The notes under the pieces: generated by a model
The model's database searches: none
What the model saw: only the letters and a program-made list of their open reading frames with translations
What the model was told of the DNA's origin: nothing
Assembly: GCA_047975325.1 (NCBI GenBank)
Contig: JBKEDF010000080.1
Span: 1-64,000 of the forward strand
DNA from: JBKEDF01 sp047975325
GTDB taxonomy: Bacteria; Pseudomonadota; Alphaproteobacteria; Rhodobacterales; Rhodobacteraceae
Direction of reading: 5' to 3'
Length of the DNA stretch: 64,000 nt
Translations under genes and position numbers: made by a program
Part shown: positions 1 to 9,293 of the stretch, one piece after another
Layout: every line of letters begins with the position of its first letter
Position numbering within the stretch: the stretch's first letter is position 1

Positions 1-67
1 GCAGCATCTTTGGTCCTTTCATGGGCCCGCCGGTTTGCAAGCGGGACTTCGGCATTGACTTGGCCAT
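1..67 (-). CDS. Possible 5' fragment of a divergent gene running off the left edge
   Basis: An ATG at 67 on the minus strand opens a stop-free frame of 22 codons to the window edge (starts MAKSMPKSRL). It lies about 30 bp downstream of a perfect 15-bp palindrome (98-112), which would suit a regulated gene. Too little is present to assign a family. An open 22-codon frame can occur by chance, and the Shine-Dalgarno sequence is weak. The basic, polar start would fit the N-terminus of an inner-membrane permease, but that is a guess. Confidence 0.25.
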   Translation of the reverse strand, partial: MAKSMPKSRLQTGGPMKGPKML

Positions 68-97
68 CACCGCCGATGCTAGGCAAGATCAGCCGCT

Positions 98-112
98 TGT
101 TATCGGATAACA
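98..112. promoter_or_regulatory. Perfect 15-bp palindrome, candidate operator
   Basis: TGTTATCGGATAACA is a perfect 7-1-7 inverted repeat in the gap between the PAP2 gene (+) and the possible left-edge gene (-). Length and symmetry fit a GntR- or LacI-type dimer site. No regulator gene is visible in the window, so the identity of the regulator is unknown. Confidence 0.45.
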
Positions 113-163
113 TCCGGCTAAGGCCATGATTTTGGCGAAATTCATCATCCTTCTGCCGCGTTC

Positions 164-1270
164 ATGCCCCTTTCGCAGGGCAATTTCCAAAAGGTGATGG
201 CAAGGATGATCAGGATGATGAAGGCGGATTTTCCCGCAATTTCCGTAACGCTGTTTGACCGTATTGGTGCGATTCTCTGGCGGGACCGCTGGGTTTTCGG
301 GTTGATCGCCTTGCATTGGCTGGTGACGGTATCAATCATTACGGCTGCGGACCTGCCCTATGAAAACAGTGCCATCCGCGCACTGTTTCGGATCTTCACC
401 ATTCTGATGCCCGTCTACCTGCTGGTCCTGCTGATCTGGCGCATTATCGCGATTTCACGTGCCAATCCGGGAAAACGCCCGATCCCGATCCTGATGCGGG
501 ATCTGCGGGAAATCGCTACTGATTTCGATGGCCTCCTGCGTGGAGCGTTCATGTTGGTGGGAGTGTCGATCTTCTTTGGCAATTTTTCGGTTTTGAAACT
601 GTCCATACCGCAGTTGAACCCGTTTGGCTGGGATCTGACCTTTGCAGGTCTGGATGCGGCATTGCATTTCGGGACTGATCCGTGGCGGTATTTCTGGTCT
701 TTTCTGGGAAACACTGCCGGGATCCACTTTTTGAATGCGGTCTATGTTTTCTGGCTGTTCCTGCTTTATTTCGTCAATTTCGCGGGGGCTTTTACCAGGA
801 CGGATCCACAGCTGCGGCGGACGTATTTCATCGCCTTCCTGCTGACCTGGGGATTGGGGGGAAACCTGCTGGCGACACTGTTTTCATCGGTGGGTCCGTG
901 TTTTTATGGCCCGTTGGGCCTGGGGGACAGATTCGCCCCGCTGATGGTTGGGCTGCAGGCCATCCACGCGGCGACGCCGATCACCTCACTTGATGTGCAG
1001 CAGATGCTATGGGCAGGCTATGCGACAGGTGAGGGGGGAAAGGGAATTTCGGCCTTTCCGTCCATGCATGTGGCAAGTTCGATGCTTCTGGCGCTTTATG
1101 CCATGGCCTGGCGGCGCTGGGCGGGCTGGATGATGATGGTTTTCGTGGGGCTTGTGCAGCTTGCGACGATCATGCTGGGCTGGCACTACGCGATTGATGG
1201 CTATGCCGGGATCATCGTCGCATTCCTTGCCTGGTGGGGGGCGGGCAGGATTGCGCGGCTGGGCAATTGA
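164..1270 (+). CDS. PAP2-superfamily integral membrane phosphatase
   Basis: A 368-aa polytopic membrane protein with about six hydrophobic segments. Near the C-terminus it carries the PAP2/acid-phosphatase signature: FPSMHVASS around residues 298-306 and GWHYAIDGYAG around 339-349. His and Asp in these two motifs correspond to the phosphotransfer and charge-relay residues. The arrangement resembles the PAP2_3/Aur1-like branch, which acts on lipid phosphates or inositol phospholipids in the membrane. Substrate cannot be told from sequence. The start is uncertain: ATG 164 is used here, but in-frame ATGs at 197, 206, 215 and 218 are possible because none has a strong Shine-Dalgarno site. It is a single gene, convergent with gabD, with a shared terminator between them. 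Confidence 0.8.
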   Translation: MPLSQGNFQKVMARMIRMMKADFPAISVTLFDRIGAILWRDRWVFGLIALHWLVTVSIITAADLPYENSAIRALFRIFTILMPVYLLVLLIWRIIAISRANPGKRPIPILMRDLREIATDFDGLLRGAFMLVGVSIFFGNFSVLKLSIPQLNPFGWDLTFAGLDAALHFGTDPWRYFWSFLGNTAGIHFLNAVYVFWLFLLYFVNFAGAFTRTDPQLRRTYFIAFLLTWGLGGNLLATLFSSVGPCFYGPLGLGDRFAPLMVGLQAIHAATPITSLDVQQMLWAGYATGEGGKGISAFPSMHVASSMLLALYAMAWRRWAGWMMMVFVGLVQLATIMLGWHYAIDGYAGIIVAFLAWWGAGRIARLGN

Positions 1271-1295
1271 AAACGGGGGCTCAAGACCCCCGTTT
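1270..1295. terminator. Bidirectional rho-independent terminator between PAP2 gene and gabD
   Basis: AAACGGGGG and CCCCCGTTT form a 9-bp stem around a 7-nt loop, with A/T runs on both sides. It sits in the 43-bp gap between two convergent genes, so it can serve both strands. Confidence 0.75.
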
Positions 1296-1313
1296 ATGAT
1301 CCACTTTTCGGGG

Positions 1314-2792
1314 TCAGACCGAAAGGCAGATATATTTCATTTCCAGATAATCATCCATGCCGTGATGTGAGCCTTCCCGACCAAGGCCGGATTGCTTCAC
1401 CCCTCCGAAGGGGGCAACCTCGGTGGAAATGATGCCGGTATTCACCCCGACGATGCCATATTCCAGTTCTTCCTGTACGCGGGTGATACGCCCGATATCG
1501 CGGGCATAGAAATAGGCGGCAAGGCCGAATATCGTGGCATTGGCCTTTTCGATGACCTCTTCCTCGGTTTCAAAACGGAAAAGCGGCGCGACAGGGCCGA
1601 AGGTTTCCTCATTGGTGACAACCATCTGATCGGTCACCCCGGTCAGGATCGTTGGTTCGAAGAAATTGCCACCCAGATCGTGGCGTTTGCCGCCGGTGAC
1701 CAGTGTGGCGCCCTTGCCGGTGGCATCGGCGATATGTTCTTCGACCTTTTCCACCGCCGCGATATTGACCAGCGGGCCGAACTGCACCTCATCGGTCAGC
1801 CCGTCGCCGACCCTGGTCCGGGCCAGCGCCTCTGCCAGTTTGCGGGCGAAGGCATCATAAACCCCGGCCTGAACATAGATACGGTTGGCGCAAACACAGG
1901 TTTGCCCGTTATTGCGGAACTTGGAGGCCATGGCCCCCAGCACCGCCGCATCCAGATCGGCATCGTCAAAGACGATGAAGGGCGCGTTGCCCCCCAGTTC
2001 CATCGAACATTTCATAACCTGATCGGCGGCCTGGCGCAGCAGGATCCGGCCAACTTCGGTCGAGCCGGTGAAGGTGAGCTTCCGTATGGCTGGATTTTCA
2101 CAAAATTCCTTGCCGATATCGGAAGACCGCGTCGAGGTGATAACGGAAAAGATCCCCTTGGGCAGGCCCGCCCGTTCGGCCAGTACCGCCAGTGCCAGCG
2201 CCGATAGCGGTGTTTCAGCGGCGGGACGGGCGACGAAACCACAGCCCACGGCCAGGGCAGGGCCACATTTGCGGGTGATCATCGCATTGGGAAAGTTCCA
2301 GGGCGTGATGGAGCCGACCACGCCAATGGGTTGACGGATCACGGTTATGCGCTTGTCCGGCTGGTGGCCGGGCACGGTTTCGCCATAGATGCGCTTGGCC
2401 TCTTCGGCGAACCATTCGATGAAGGAGGCACCATAGGCAATTTCGCCCGTGGCTTCGGCCAGCGGCTTGCCCATCTCGGCGGTCAGGATTGCCCCGAGAT
2501 CGGCCTGATTGGCCATCATCAGATCATACCATTTCCGCAGGATATTGGCGCGTTCCTTGGCGGTGCGCTTTTGCCAGGCCTTCATCGCGGCCTCGGCGCT
2601 GGCGATGGCACGGGCAGTTTCGGCGCGGCCCAGGTCGGGAACCTCGCAGATCACATCGCCACGGGCAGGATTGGTGACCGCAAAGGTCGTGCCGTCATCG
2701 GCATCGATCCATTCACCGGCAACATAGGCCTTGGTCGCCAGGAGCGTGGGATCTTTCAGGATATTGCGCAGGTCGGTCGCGGTGTCGAGCAT
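1314..2792 (-). CDS. gabD: NAD(P)-dependent succinate-semialdehyde dehydrogenase
   Basis: A 492-aa aldehyde dehydrogenase that would oxidise succinate semialdehyde to succinate in the cytoplasm, feeding GABA carbon into the TCA cycle. The fold's landmarks are present in order: the TPWNFP cofactor loop, FTGSTEVG, the general base in MELGGNAP, and the catalytic cysteine in NNGQTC (Cys299). Length is normal for GabD. The start at 2792 is chosen over an upstream ATG at 2834 because GGAGGGAA lies six bases before it and MLDTATDL is a typical N-terminus. Related glutarate- or malonate-semialdehyde dehydrogenases cannot be excluded. No gabT is adjacent. It follows a small unknown gene on the same strand by 72 bp. 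Confidence 0.9.
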   Translation of the reverse strand: MLDTATDLRNILKDPTLLATKAYVAGEWIDADDGTTFAVTNPARGDVICEVPDLGRAETARAIASAEAAMKAWQKRTAKERANILRKWYDLMMANQADLGAILTAEMGKPLAEATGEIAYGASFIEWFAEEAKRIYGETVPGHQPDKRITVIRQPIGVVGSITPWNFPNAMITRKCGPALAVGCGFVARPAAETPLSALALAVLAERAGLPKGIFSVITSTRSSDIGKEFCENPAIRKLTFTGSTEVGRILLRQAADQVMKCSMELGGNAPFIVFDDADLDAAVLGAMASKFRNNGQTCVCANRIYVQAGVYDAFARKLAEALARTRVGDGLTDEVQFGPLVNIAAVEKVEEHIADATGKGATLVTGGKRHDLGGNFFEPTILTGVTDQMVVTNEETFGPVAPLFRFETEEEVIEKANATIFGLAAYFYARDIGRITRVQEELEYGIVGVNTGIISTEVAPFGGVKQSGLGREGSHHGMDDYLEMKYICLSV

Positions 2793-2864
2793 GGGTTCCC
2801 TCCGGATTCGATCTGGCCTGAAAGAGCATGCCATGCGTGCGAAGTCCAGCGGCCTGACGGCCGA

Positions 2865-3215
2865 TCACGCGTGCCGCAGCAGATAACGTTCGGCATCGAT
2901 CTGTACCGCATTGGCATTGGCCGGCGCAAAGGGCAGCCTGCGCCCGCGCCGCAGGCGCGCCCGCAGATCCTCCTTGGGACGTGGTTCGACACAAAAGAAC
3001 GATGCTTCCCCCGGCCCCGTGATCGAACCGAAATCATTCAGCAATTGTTCCCCGAACCGGATATGCCGTCCGTCACGATGGCCCAGGGTAGGCGAGGCCC
3101 TTTCATTGCGCACCAGAAACCAGACCCCGTCCAGCGCATGATCGGCGTAACCATCGGGCCGGGTTGAAAGGTGTTTTTGCGGACTGGCGACACAAAGAAC
3201 GAAGATACAAGACAT
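2865..3215 (-). CDS. Small protein of unknown function
   Basis: A 116-aa ORF I do not recognise. It is preceded by a G-rich Shine-Dalgarno sequence (GGGGGG about 7 bp before the ATG). The middle (WFLVRNERASP, then FGEQLLNDFGS and FFCVEPRP) reads like folded protein, and the C-terminal third is Arg/Ala rich. No signal peptide or obvious membrane segment is clear, though the first 12 residues are hydrophobic. It lies upstream of gabD on the same strand and divergent from mccB. It could be a genuine lineage-specific gene; overlapping opposite-strand ORFs in this GC-rich region lower confidence. Confidence 0.5.
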   Translation of the reverse strand: MSCIFVLCVASPQKHLSTRPDGYADHALDGVWFLVRNERASPTLGHRDGRHIRFGEQLLNDFGSITGPGEASFFCVEPRPKEDLRARLRRGRRLPFAPANANAVQIDAERYLLRHA

Positions 3216-3441
3216 AACGATTCCCCCCGAAAATCATTTCGCCTCATATAAATATATGGGGTTCAATCGATGCCACGGCAAGGGATATTCCCCGTTTTCA
3301 CAGGCGTTTTTGGCCGTCAAAACCCGGTAATCGGGACATTTCGGGATTCCCGCCTTTTCAGGGACGCCGGAAATGCCGATAGTGGCCGACACGTCCAAAA
3401 TGTGCGGATATTTCCCATACCGGCCAAGCAGGAGAGATGTG

Positions 3442-5046
3442 GTGCGCCTGAACTCCTCCGTCCAAGTGACCTCCGCCTCCTTTCGCGCAAATCGCGAGGC
3501 GCATCTGGAAAGGCTGGGCCAGGTGAAGGATGCAGCCGGGGCAGCCTCTGCCGGAGGTGGGGAAAAGGCACTGTCACGCCACCTGTCACGGGGCAAGATG
3601 GCCCCGCGTGACAGAGTGGCGGCACTATTGGATCCGGGAACGCCCTTTCTGGAAATCGGCGCCACGGCGGCACATGGCATGTATGACGGTGCAGCACCCG
3701 GGGCGGGGCTGATAGCCGGGGTCGGGTGTGTTTCGGGGCAGGATTGCATGGTGGTCTGCAACGATGCCACGGTAAAGGGCGGCACCTATTATCCGATGAC
3801 GGTAAAAAAGCACCTCCGCGCCCAGGAAATTGCCGCTGAATGCCATTTGCCCTGCCTTTATCTGGTGGATTCGGGTGGGGCCAATCTGCCCAATCAGGAT
3901 GAGGTCTTTCCCGATCGGGACCATTTCGGGCGGATCTTCTATAATCAGGCGCGGATGAGCGCGGCCGGCATTCCCCAGATCGCGGTGGTGATGGGAAGCT
4001 GCACCGCAGGCGGGGCTTATGTGCCAGCCATGTCGGATGTCACCATCATCGTAAGGGATCAGGGGACGATCTTTCTGGCCGGACCGCCCTTGGTGAAAGC
4101 CGCCACGGGGGAGGTTGTCAGCGCCGAGGATCTGGGGGGCGGTGATGTGCACACGCGCCTATCCGGTGTTGCCGATTATCTGGCCGAGGATGATGCCCAT
4201 GCGTTGGTGCTTGCCCGTCGCGCGGTGGCCGGGCTGAATCGCCGCAAGCCGGAGACTGTCCTGTGGCAGACGGCGGAGGAGCCGGCCTATGATCCGGAGG
4301 AGATCCTCGGGATTGTGCCTGCCGATCTGCGTATCCCCTATGATATCCGCGAGGTTATCGCGCGGATCGTGGATGGGTCGCGTTTCGATGAATTCAAGCC
4401 GCGCTTTGGAGAAACGCTGGTGACGGGTCTTGCCCATGTCATGGGCTGCCCGGTGGGGATCATCGCGAATAACGGCGTGCTTTTTTCCGAATCCGCAATC
4501 AAGGGCGCGCATTTCATAGAACTGTGCAGTCAGCGCCGTATTCCATTGGTTTTCCTGCAAAACATTACCGGATTCATGGTCGGTCGCAAATATGAAAATG
4601 AGGGCATCGCCCGCCATGGGGCGAAGATGGTAACGGCAGTGGCCACCACATCGGTTCCGAAGGTGACGATGCTGGTGGGGGGCTCCTTCGGGGCGGGAAA
4701 TTACGGTATGGCCGGACGGGCCTATCAGCCCCGGTTCCTCTGGTCCTGGCCGAATTCGCGGATTTCGGTCATGGGAGGGGCGCAGGCAGCGGGGGTGCTT
4801 GCCACCGTTCGGCGCGAGGCGATTGAACGTGGCGGTGGCAGTTGGAGCGCCGAGGAGGAGGAAAACTTCAAACGCCCCACGATCGAGATGTTCGAAACCC
4901 AGTCGCATCCGCTTTATGCCTCCGCGCGGCTTTGGGATGACGGCATCATCGATCCCAGGCGCAGCCGTGAGGTGCTGGCACTGTCATTGCGGGCGGCATT
5001 GAACGCCCCGATAGGGGAGACACGCTTTGGCGTGTTCCGGATGTGA
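3442..5046 (+). CDS. mccB: Methylcrotonyl-CoA carboxylase carboxyltransferase (beta) subunit
   Basis: A 534-aa carboxyltransferase that moves CO2 from biotin to 3-methylcrotonyl-CoA in leucine degradation. The segment [20 protein letters not shown] and the following [11 protein letters not shown] are characteristic of MCC beta rather than propionyl-CoA carboxylase beta. [16 protein letters not shown] and [16 protein letters not shown] form the two oxyanion-hole regions. The frame is open from 3373, but GTG 3442 (MRLNSSVQ-like start, AGGAGA six bases upstream) gives the usual family length; GTG 3439 is an alternative. It is 68 bp upstream of mccA, its partner subunit. The coding frame is intact although the downstream pathway genes are decayed. 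Confidence 0.92.
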   Translation: MRLNSSVQVTSASFRANREAHLERLGQVKDAAGAASAGGGEKALSRHLSRGKMAPRDRVAALLDPGTPFLEIGATAAHGMYDGAAPGAGLIAGVGCVSGQDCMVVCNDATVKGGTYYPMTVKKHLRAQEIAAECHLPCLYLVDSGGANLPNQDEVFPDRDHFGRIFYNQARMSAAGIPQIAVVMGSCTAGGAYVPAMSDVTIIVRDQGTIFLAGPPLVKAATGEVVSAEDLGGGDVHTRLSGVADYLAEDDAHALVLARRAVAGLNRRKPETVLWQTAEEPAYDPEEILGIVPADLRIPYDIREVIARIVDGSRFDEFKPRFGETLVTGLAHVMGCPVGIIANNGVLFSESAIKGAHFIELCSQRRIPLVFLQNITGFMVGRKYENEGIARHGAKMVTAVATTSVPKVTMLVGGSFGAGNYGMAGRAYQPRFLWSWPNSRISVMGGAQAAGVLATVRREAIERGGGSWSAEEEENFKRPTIEMFETQSHPLYASARLWDDGIIDPRRSREVLALSLRAALNAPIGETRFGVFRM

Positions 5047-5114
5047 AAGATGGGTGGGTCTGCTGATCGACGGTGCGTTGGTTTCCTTGCGGTGCCGGGC
5101 TGAGGAGGGAGTTC

Positions 5115-7052
5115 ATGTTTCGCAAGATCCTGATTGCCAATCGCGGGGAAATCGCATGTCGGGTGATCCGCACGGCGCATCGGCTTGGCCTTGCCACGGT
5201 CGCGGTCTATTCGGAGGCTGATGTGAATGCAGCCCATATGGCACTGGCGGATGAGGCTGTTGCCATCGGTGGTCCGCGTCCGGCTGACAGCTATCTGCGT
5301 GGCGATGCCATCATTGCGGCGGCCCGTGCCCGTGGGGCGGAGGCCATTCATCCCGGTTACGGCTTCCTTTCGGAAAATCCCGAATTTGTCGAGGCGGTGG
5401 AGGCGGCAGGGCTGACCTTCATCGGGCCTTCGGCGGCGGCAATCCGCGCCATGGGCCTGAAGGATGCCGCAAAGACCCTGATGACGAAGGCCGAGGTGCC
5501 GGTTGTTCCCGGTTATCAGGGGAAGGATCAGACGCCCGGCAGGCTGAAACGCGAAGCGGCGGAAATCGGCTATCCGGTCCTGATCAAGGCGGTGGCGGGC
5601 GGGGGCGGCAAGGGGATGCGCCGGGTTGACCATGCCGGGGATTTTGCGGAGGCGCTGGCGGCCGCGCAGGGTGAGGCGCAGACGGCCTTCGCAAATCCTG
5701 CCGTATTGATTGAAAAATATATCGAGACACCGCGCCATATAGAGGTGCAGGTCTTTGGTGATGGGACCCGGGCAATCCACCTGTTTGAACGGGACTGTTC
5801 GCTTCAGCGCCGTCATCAGAAGGTCCTCGAGGAAGCCCCGGCCCCCGGCATGACCGATGCGATGCGTGCAGCCATGGCGGCGGCGGCGGTACGCGCGGCC
5901 GGGGCTATCGGCTACAGGGGGGCCGGGACGGTGGAATTCATCGTCGATGCATCCGAAGGGCTGCGCGAAGATCGTTTCTGGTTCATGGAGATGAATACCC
6001 GCCTTCAGGTTGAACATCCGGTGACGGAGGCGATTACCGGCATCGATCTGGTGGAATGGCAATTGCGCGTAGCGGCGGGGGAACCCCTGCCGCTTGGACA
6101 GGAGGATCTGGCGATCAGCGGTCATGCCATCGAGGCCCGGCTTTATGCCGAAGATGTGCCTGCCGGATTTTTGCCCGCGACGGGGCGGCTTGCGCATCTG
6201 GCCTTTCCGGCGGGGATTCGTACCGATAGTGGCGTGCGCGCGGGCGATGCCATCGGCCCCTGGTATGATCCGATGATTGCCAAGATCATCGCCCACGGTC
6301 CGACCCGCGCGATTGCGTTGCGCCGCCTTGACCGGGCGCTTTGTGAAACACAGGTTGCGGGAACCGTCACCAACCTTTCCTTTCTGGTCTCGCTTGTGCG
6401 TCATGCGGGGTTTGCGGCGGGAAAGGTCGATACCGGCCTGATCGAACGGGATCTGGGCTCCCTGACCCTGCCGGTTGCGGAAGACGGGGTGATGCGCGCG
6501 GCTCAGGCCACGGCGCTCCTTGTGGTGGCGGATCTGCCGCAGGATCCGCTCGCGGGCTTCAGCCTGTGGGACCCGATTGCCTTTCCGGTCGCGCTGGAAG
6601 GGCTTTCGGGCCGGATCCTGCTTGATGGGCCCGGTACGGCCCGGGTGGAAATCGGGGAGGATACCCTTGCTGCCACGCGCGGGCCGGATGGTTGGATGGT
6701 AGAGGGCCATGCCGCAATGAAGGCGATTGTGCACGGCGACTGCATACATGTCTTCTTGCCCGAAGGGCGGCCCGCATTCAGTGCCTCGCGGGTGGAATTG
6801 CTGGCGCCGGGCATGGAGGCCGCATCGGCGGGGGATCACGTGCTGGCCCCGATGCCGGGGGTGGTGAAGGCGGTCCATGTGGCGGTAGGCGCGCATGTGT
6901 CGCGGGGGGACGGGCTGGCAGTTATGGAAGCCATGAAGATGGAACACACCCTGCGCGTGGCCCGGGATGGGGTCGTCGAACAGGTTCTGGTCGAGGAGGG
7001 CGCACAGCTGGAGGCGGGTGCAGCCCTGATTGCCCTGGTCCCGGAAGGTTGA
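5115..7052 (+). CDS. mccA: Methylcrotonyl-CoA carboxylase biotin-carrying (alpha) subunit
   Basis: A 645-aa protein with an N-terminal biotin carboxylase domain (starts MFRKILIANRGEIACR), the ATP-grasp glycine-rich loop KAVAGGGGKGMR, and the catalytic EMNTRLQVEHPVTE segment. The C-terminal biotin carrier domain has the biotinylation motif EAMKMEH, with the modified lysine at about residue 608. It pairs with MccB to carboxylate 3-methylcrotonyl-CoA. Start at 5115 is supported by GAGGAGGGAG upstream and the conserved N-terminus; the frame is open from 5073. Its biotin could be attached by the BirA encoded at 24.1 kb. The frame is intact to the end. Confidence 0.92.
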   Translation: MFRKILIANRGEIACRVIRTAHRLGLATVAVYSEADVNAAHMALADEAVAIGGPRPADSYLRGDAIIAAARARGAEAIHPGYGFLSENPEFVEAVEAAGLTFIGPSAAAIRAMGLKDAAKTLMTKAEVPVVPGYQGKDQTPGRLKREAAEIGYPVLIKAVAGGGGKGMRRVDHAGDFAEALAAAQGEAQTAFANPAVLIEKYIETPRHIEVQVFGDGTRAIHLFERDCSLQRRHQKVLEEAPAPGMTDAMRAAMAAAAVRAAGAIGYRGAGTVEFIVDASEGLREDRFWFMEMNTRLQVEHPVTEAITGIDLVEWQLRVAAGEPLPLGQEDLAISGHAIEARLYAEDVPAGFLPATGRLAHLAFPAGIRTDSGVRAGDAIGPWYDPMIAKIIAHGPTRAIALRRLDRALCETQVAGTVTNLSFLVSLVRHAGFAAGKVDTGLIERDLGSLTLPVAEDGVMRAAQATALLVVADLPQDPLAGFSLWDPIAFPVALEGLSGRILLDGPGTARVEIGEDTLAATRGPDGWMVEGHAAMKAIVHGDCIHVFLPEGRPAFSASRVELLAPGMEAASAGDHVLAPMPGVVKAVHVAVGAHVSRGDGLAVMEAMKMEHTLRVARDGVVEQVLVEEGAQLEAGAALIALVPEG

Positions 7053-7059
7053 GGGGCGG

Positions 7060-7262
7060 ATGACGTCGAGGTCTATGAGGTAGGCCCCCGCGACGGGTTT
7101 CAGAACGAAAAGCGTGTGGCCCCCTTACGGAAAAGATCGCGCTGGTCGATTGCCCGTCACGCACCGGGGGCCGGAGGATTGAAACCGGCAGTTTCGTGTC
7201 GCCAAAATGGGTGCCGTAAATGGTCGACATCGCGGTAGTCATGGCCGGGATCACGCGTGCGG
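7060..7262 (+). pseudogene. mvaB: Remnant of hydroxymethylglutaryl-CoA lyase (5' part only, frameshifted)
   Basis: Translating three frames in turn recovers the N-terminus of an HMG-CoA lyase. From 7062 the frame reads VEVYEVGPRDGFQNEKR. After a frame change near 7120 it reads TEKIALVD, then RIETGSFVSPKWVP, a TAA at 7217-7219 where the family has Gln, and MVDIAVVMAGITRA. The ATG at 7060 is out of frame with the first block. There are thus two frameshifts, one nonsense codon, and loss of roughly the last 200 codons of a ~285-codon gene. In relatives this gene follows mccA and cleaves HMG-CoA to acetoacetate and acetyl-CoA. Identification rests on remembered family motifs. Confidence 0.8.
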
Positions 7263-7514
7263 CAGGTATTTATGCTGGCGCGACCATTCGACGCGGAGGA
7301 TGCTGTGGGACCTGATCTTTTGGCACCGCTGCCACGGCTTTCGGGCAAGGGGGCCCTGGATCATTCCATTGCCGCACTGGTGGCGCGTTGGAAAAGCGGA
7401 GAACTGGAAGAGGGAATCGCGGCATTTTTCGAAAAGCGTCTGCCACGATGGGCGGGACAGGCTTTCCCCGCTTCGTTTGGGCAGATTGCGTTCAGGCAGG
7501 ATAATCTTGCGTGA
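7257..7514 (+). pseudogene. Remnant of methylglutaconyl-CoA hydratase (enoyl-CoA hydratase family, 3' part)
   Basis: The frame from 7257 encodes RQVFMLARPFDAEDAVGPDL, which matches the region of enoyl-CoA hydratases around FMSARLFDAxEAV, and then jumps to the C-terminal signature EGIAAFFEKRLPRWA, typical of the LiuC-type hydratase. The N-terminal two thirds, including the catalytic region, is absent and there is an apparent internal deletion, leaving 85 codons instead of about 260. It abuts the HMG-CoA lyase remnant, so a deletion appears to have joined the two genes. Some annotation tools would call it an intact 85-aa hypothetical protein. The 7515-7648 stretch that follows carries only the nuo promoter region. 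Confidence 0.7.
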
Positions 7515-7554
7515 TTTGATCGAATTGCAGGGCGATTGAGGACGCCACCCTCAG

Positions 7555-7583
7555 TTGACCCCGCATCGGGGGGAGAGTAAACC
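7555..7583 (+). promoter_or_regulatory. Candidate sigma-70-type promoter for nuo
   Basis: TTGACC and TAAACC are separated by exactly 17 bp, about 65 bp upstream of the nuoA start. It is the best -35/-10 pair in the 134-bp gap between the decayed leucine-pathway genes and nuoA. Transcription could also read through from mcc. Confidence 0.4.
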
Positions 7584-7648
7584 CATCGGGATAACCAGTC
7601 TGCCCCGGGCAGGCAGGGCAAGCGTATCGCCAGCTTAAGGAGCATCTC

Positions 7649-8538
<890 letters not shown>

Positions 8539-8547
8539 GGGATCGTG

Positions 8548-9150
8548 ATGTCTGAAGCCTTGCAAGAGCTTGCGGCCACGCTTGAACTGCGCCGTCCCGA
8601 TGCGATTATCGCCACCCAGATCGCCTTTGGCGAATTGACGGTGGAGGTCGAGCTTCCCTTCCTGGTGGCACTGGTCGAACTGTTGAAGACCGACCCGGCC
8701 TGCAAATTTTCGACATTGATCGATATTACGGCGGTAGACTATCCCGAACGGCCTGCGCGGTTCGATGTGATCTATCATTTCCTGTCAATGTACCAGAACC
8801 ATCGAATCCGCCTCAAGGTGGCTGTGGGGGAAGATGAGATGGTCCCATCGATCACCACAGTTCATCCCGCCGCAAACTGGTTCGAACGCGAAATCTATGA
8901 CATGTTCGGTATCCTCTTTTCCGGCCATCCGGATCTGCGCAGGCTGTTGACGGATTATGGTTTCCGTGGCCATCCGTTGCGCAAGGATTTTCCGACGACA
9001 GGCTATACCGAGGTGCGTTATGACGAGGCGCAGAAACGTGTGGTCTATGAACCGGTACAACTGGTGCAGGAATACCGGCAATTCGATTTCATGAGCCCCT
9101 GGGAAGGTGCGAATTACGTGCTTCCGGGCGATGACAAGGCCAAAGGCTGA
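8548..9150 (+). CDS. nuoC: NADH-quinone oxidoreductase subunit C (30 kDa)
   Basis: A 200-aa hydrophilic subunit of the quinone module. The family signature is clear: [20 protein letters not shown] followed by [20 protein letters not shown]. NuoC is separate from NuoD here, as in alphaproteobacteria and mitochondria, not fused as in E. coli. The start at ATG 8548 is preferred to GTG 8545 because AGGGGA is four bases upstream. Confidence 0.94.
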   Translation: MSEALQELAATLELRRPDAIIATQIAFGELTVEVELPFLVALVELLKTDPACKFSTLIDITAVDYPERPARFDVIYHFLSMYQNHRIRLKVAVGEDEMVPSITTVHPAANWFEREIYDMFGILFSGHPDLRRLLTDYGFRGHPLRKDFPTTGYTEVRYDEAQKRVVYEPVQLVQEYRQFDFMSPWEGANYVLPGDDKAKG

Positions 9151-9155
9151 TCGAC

Positions 9156-9293
9156 GTGGCGGATGCAACGACAATCCCGCTTGGCATAGGCGCCGTAAAA
9201 GCTGGCACGAACTGGTCTTGTCGGCCTTTGTCGGGCCATCCGGATTGGTTTCCGGAAGGTTGGCAGCAGAATATGGGTAGGGATGTGACATGA
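9156..9293 (+). CDS. Possible 45-aa ORF coupled to nuoD
   Basis: A GTG at 9156, five bases after the nuoC stop, opens a 45-codon frame whose TGA (9291-9293) overlaps the nuoD ATG at 9290. AAGG lies nine bases before the GTG. The predicted product contains [14 protein letters not shown], has no membrane segment, and matches nothing I recognise. The gap it fills is otherwise unexplained in a cluster where most genes abut. It may be a real small protein, a coupling leader for nuoD, or chance. Confidence 0.35.
   Translation: MADATTIPLGIGAVKAGTNWSCRPLSGHPDWFPEGWQQNMGRDVT

Noticed and set aside
4914..6947. 677-codon open frame on the minus strand opposite mccB/mccA
   Set aside because: The plus strand encodes well-conserved MccA in this stretch. 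The opposite frame is Arg/His/Pro-rich and low-complexity in the way antisense frames of GC-rich genes usually are, with no motif.
7257..7514. Treating the 85-codon ORF as an intact small gene
   Set aside because: Its sequence matches two separate parts of enoyl-CoA hydratase with the catalytic core missing, and it directly follows a broken HMG-CoA lyase, so a remnant is more likely.
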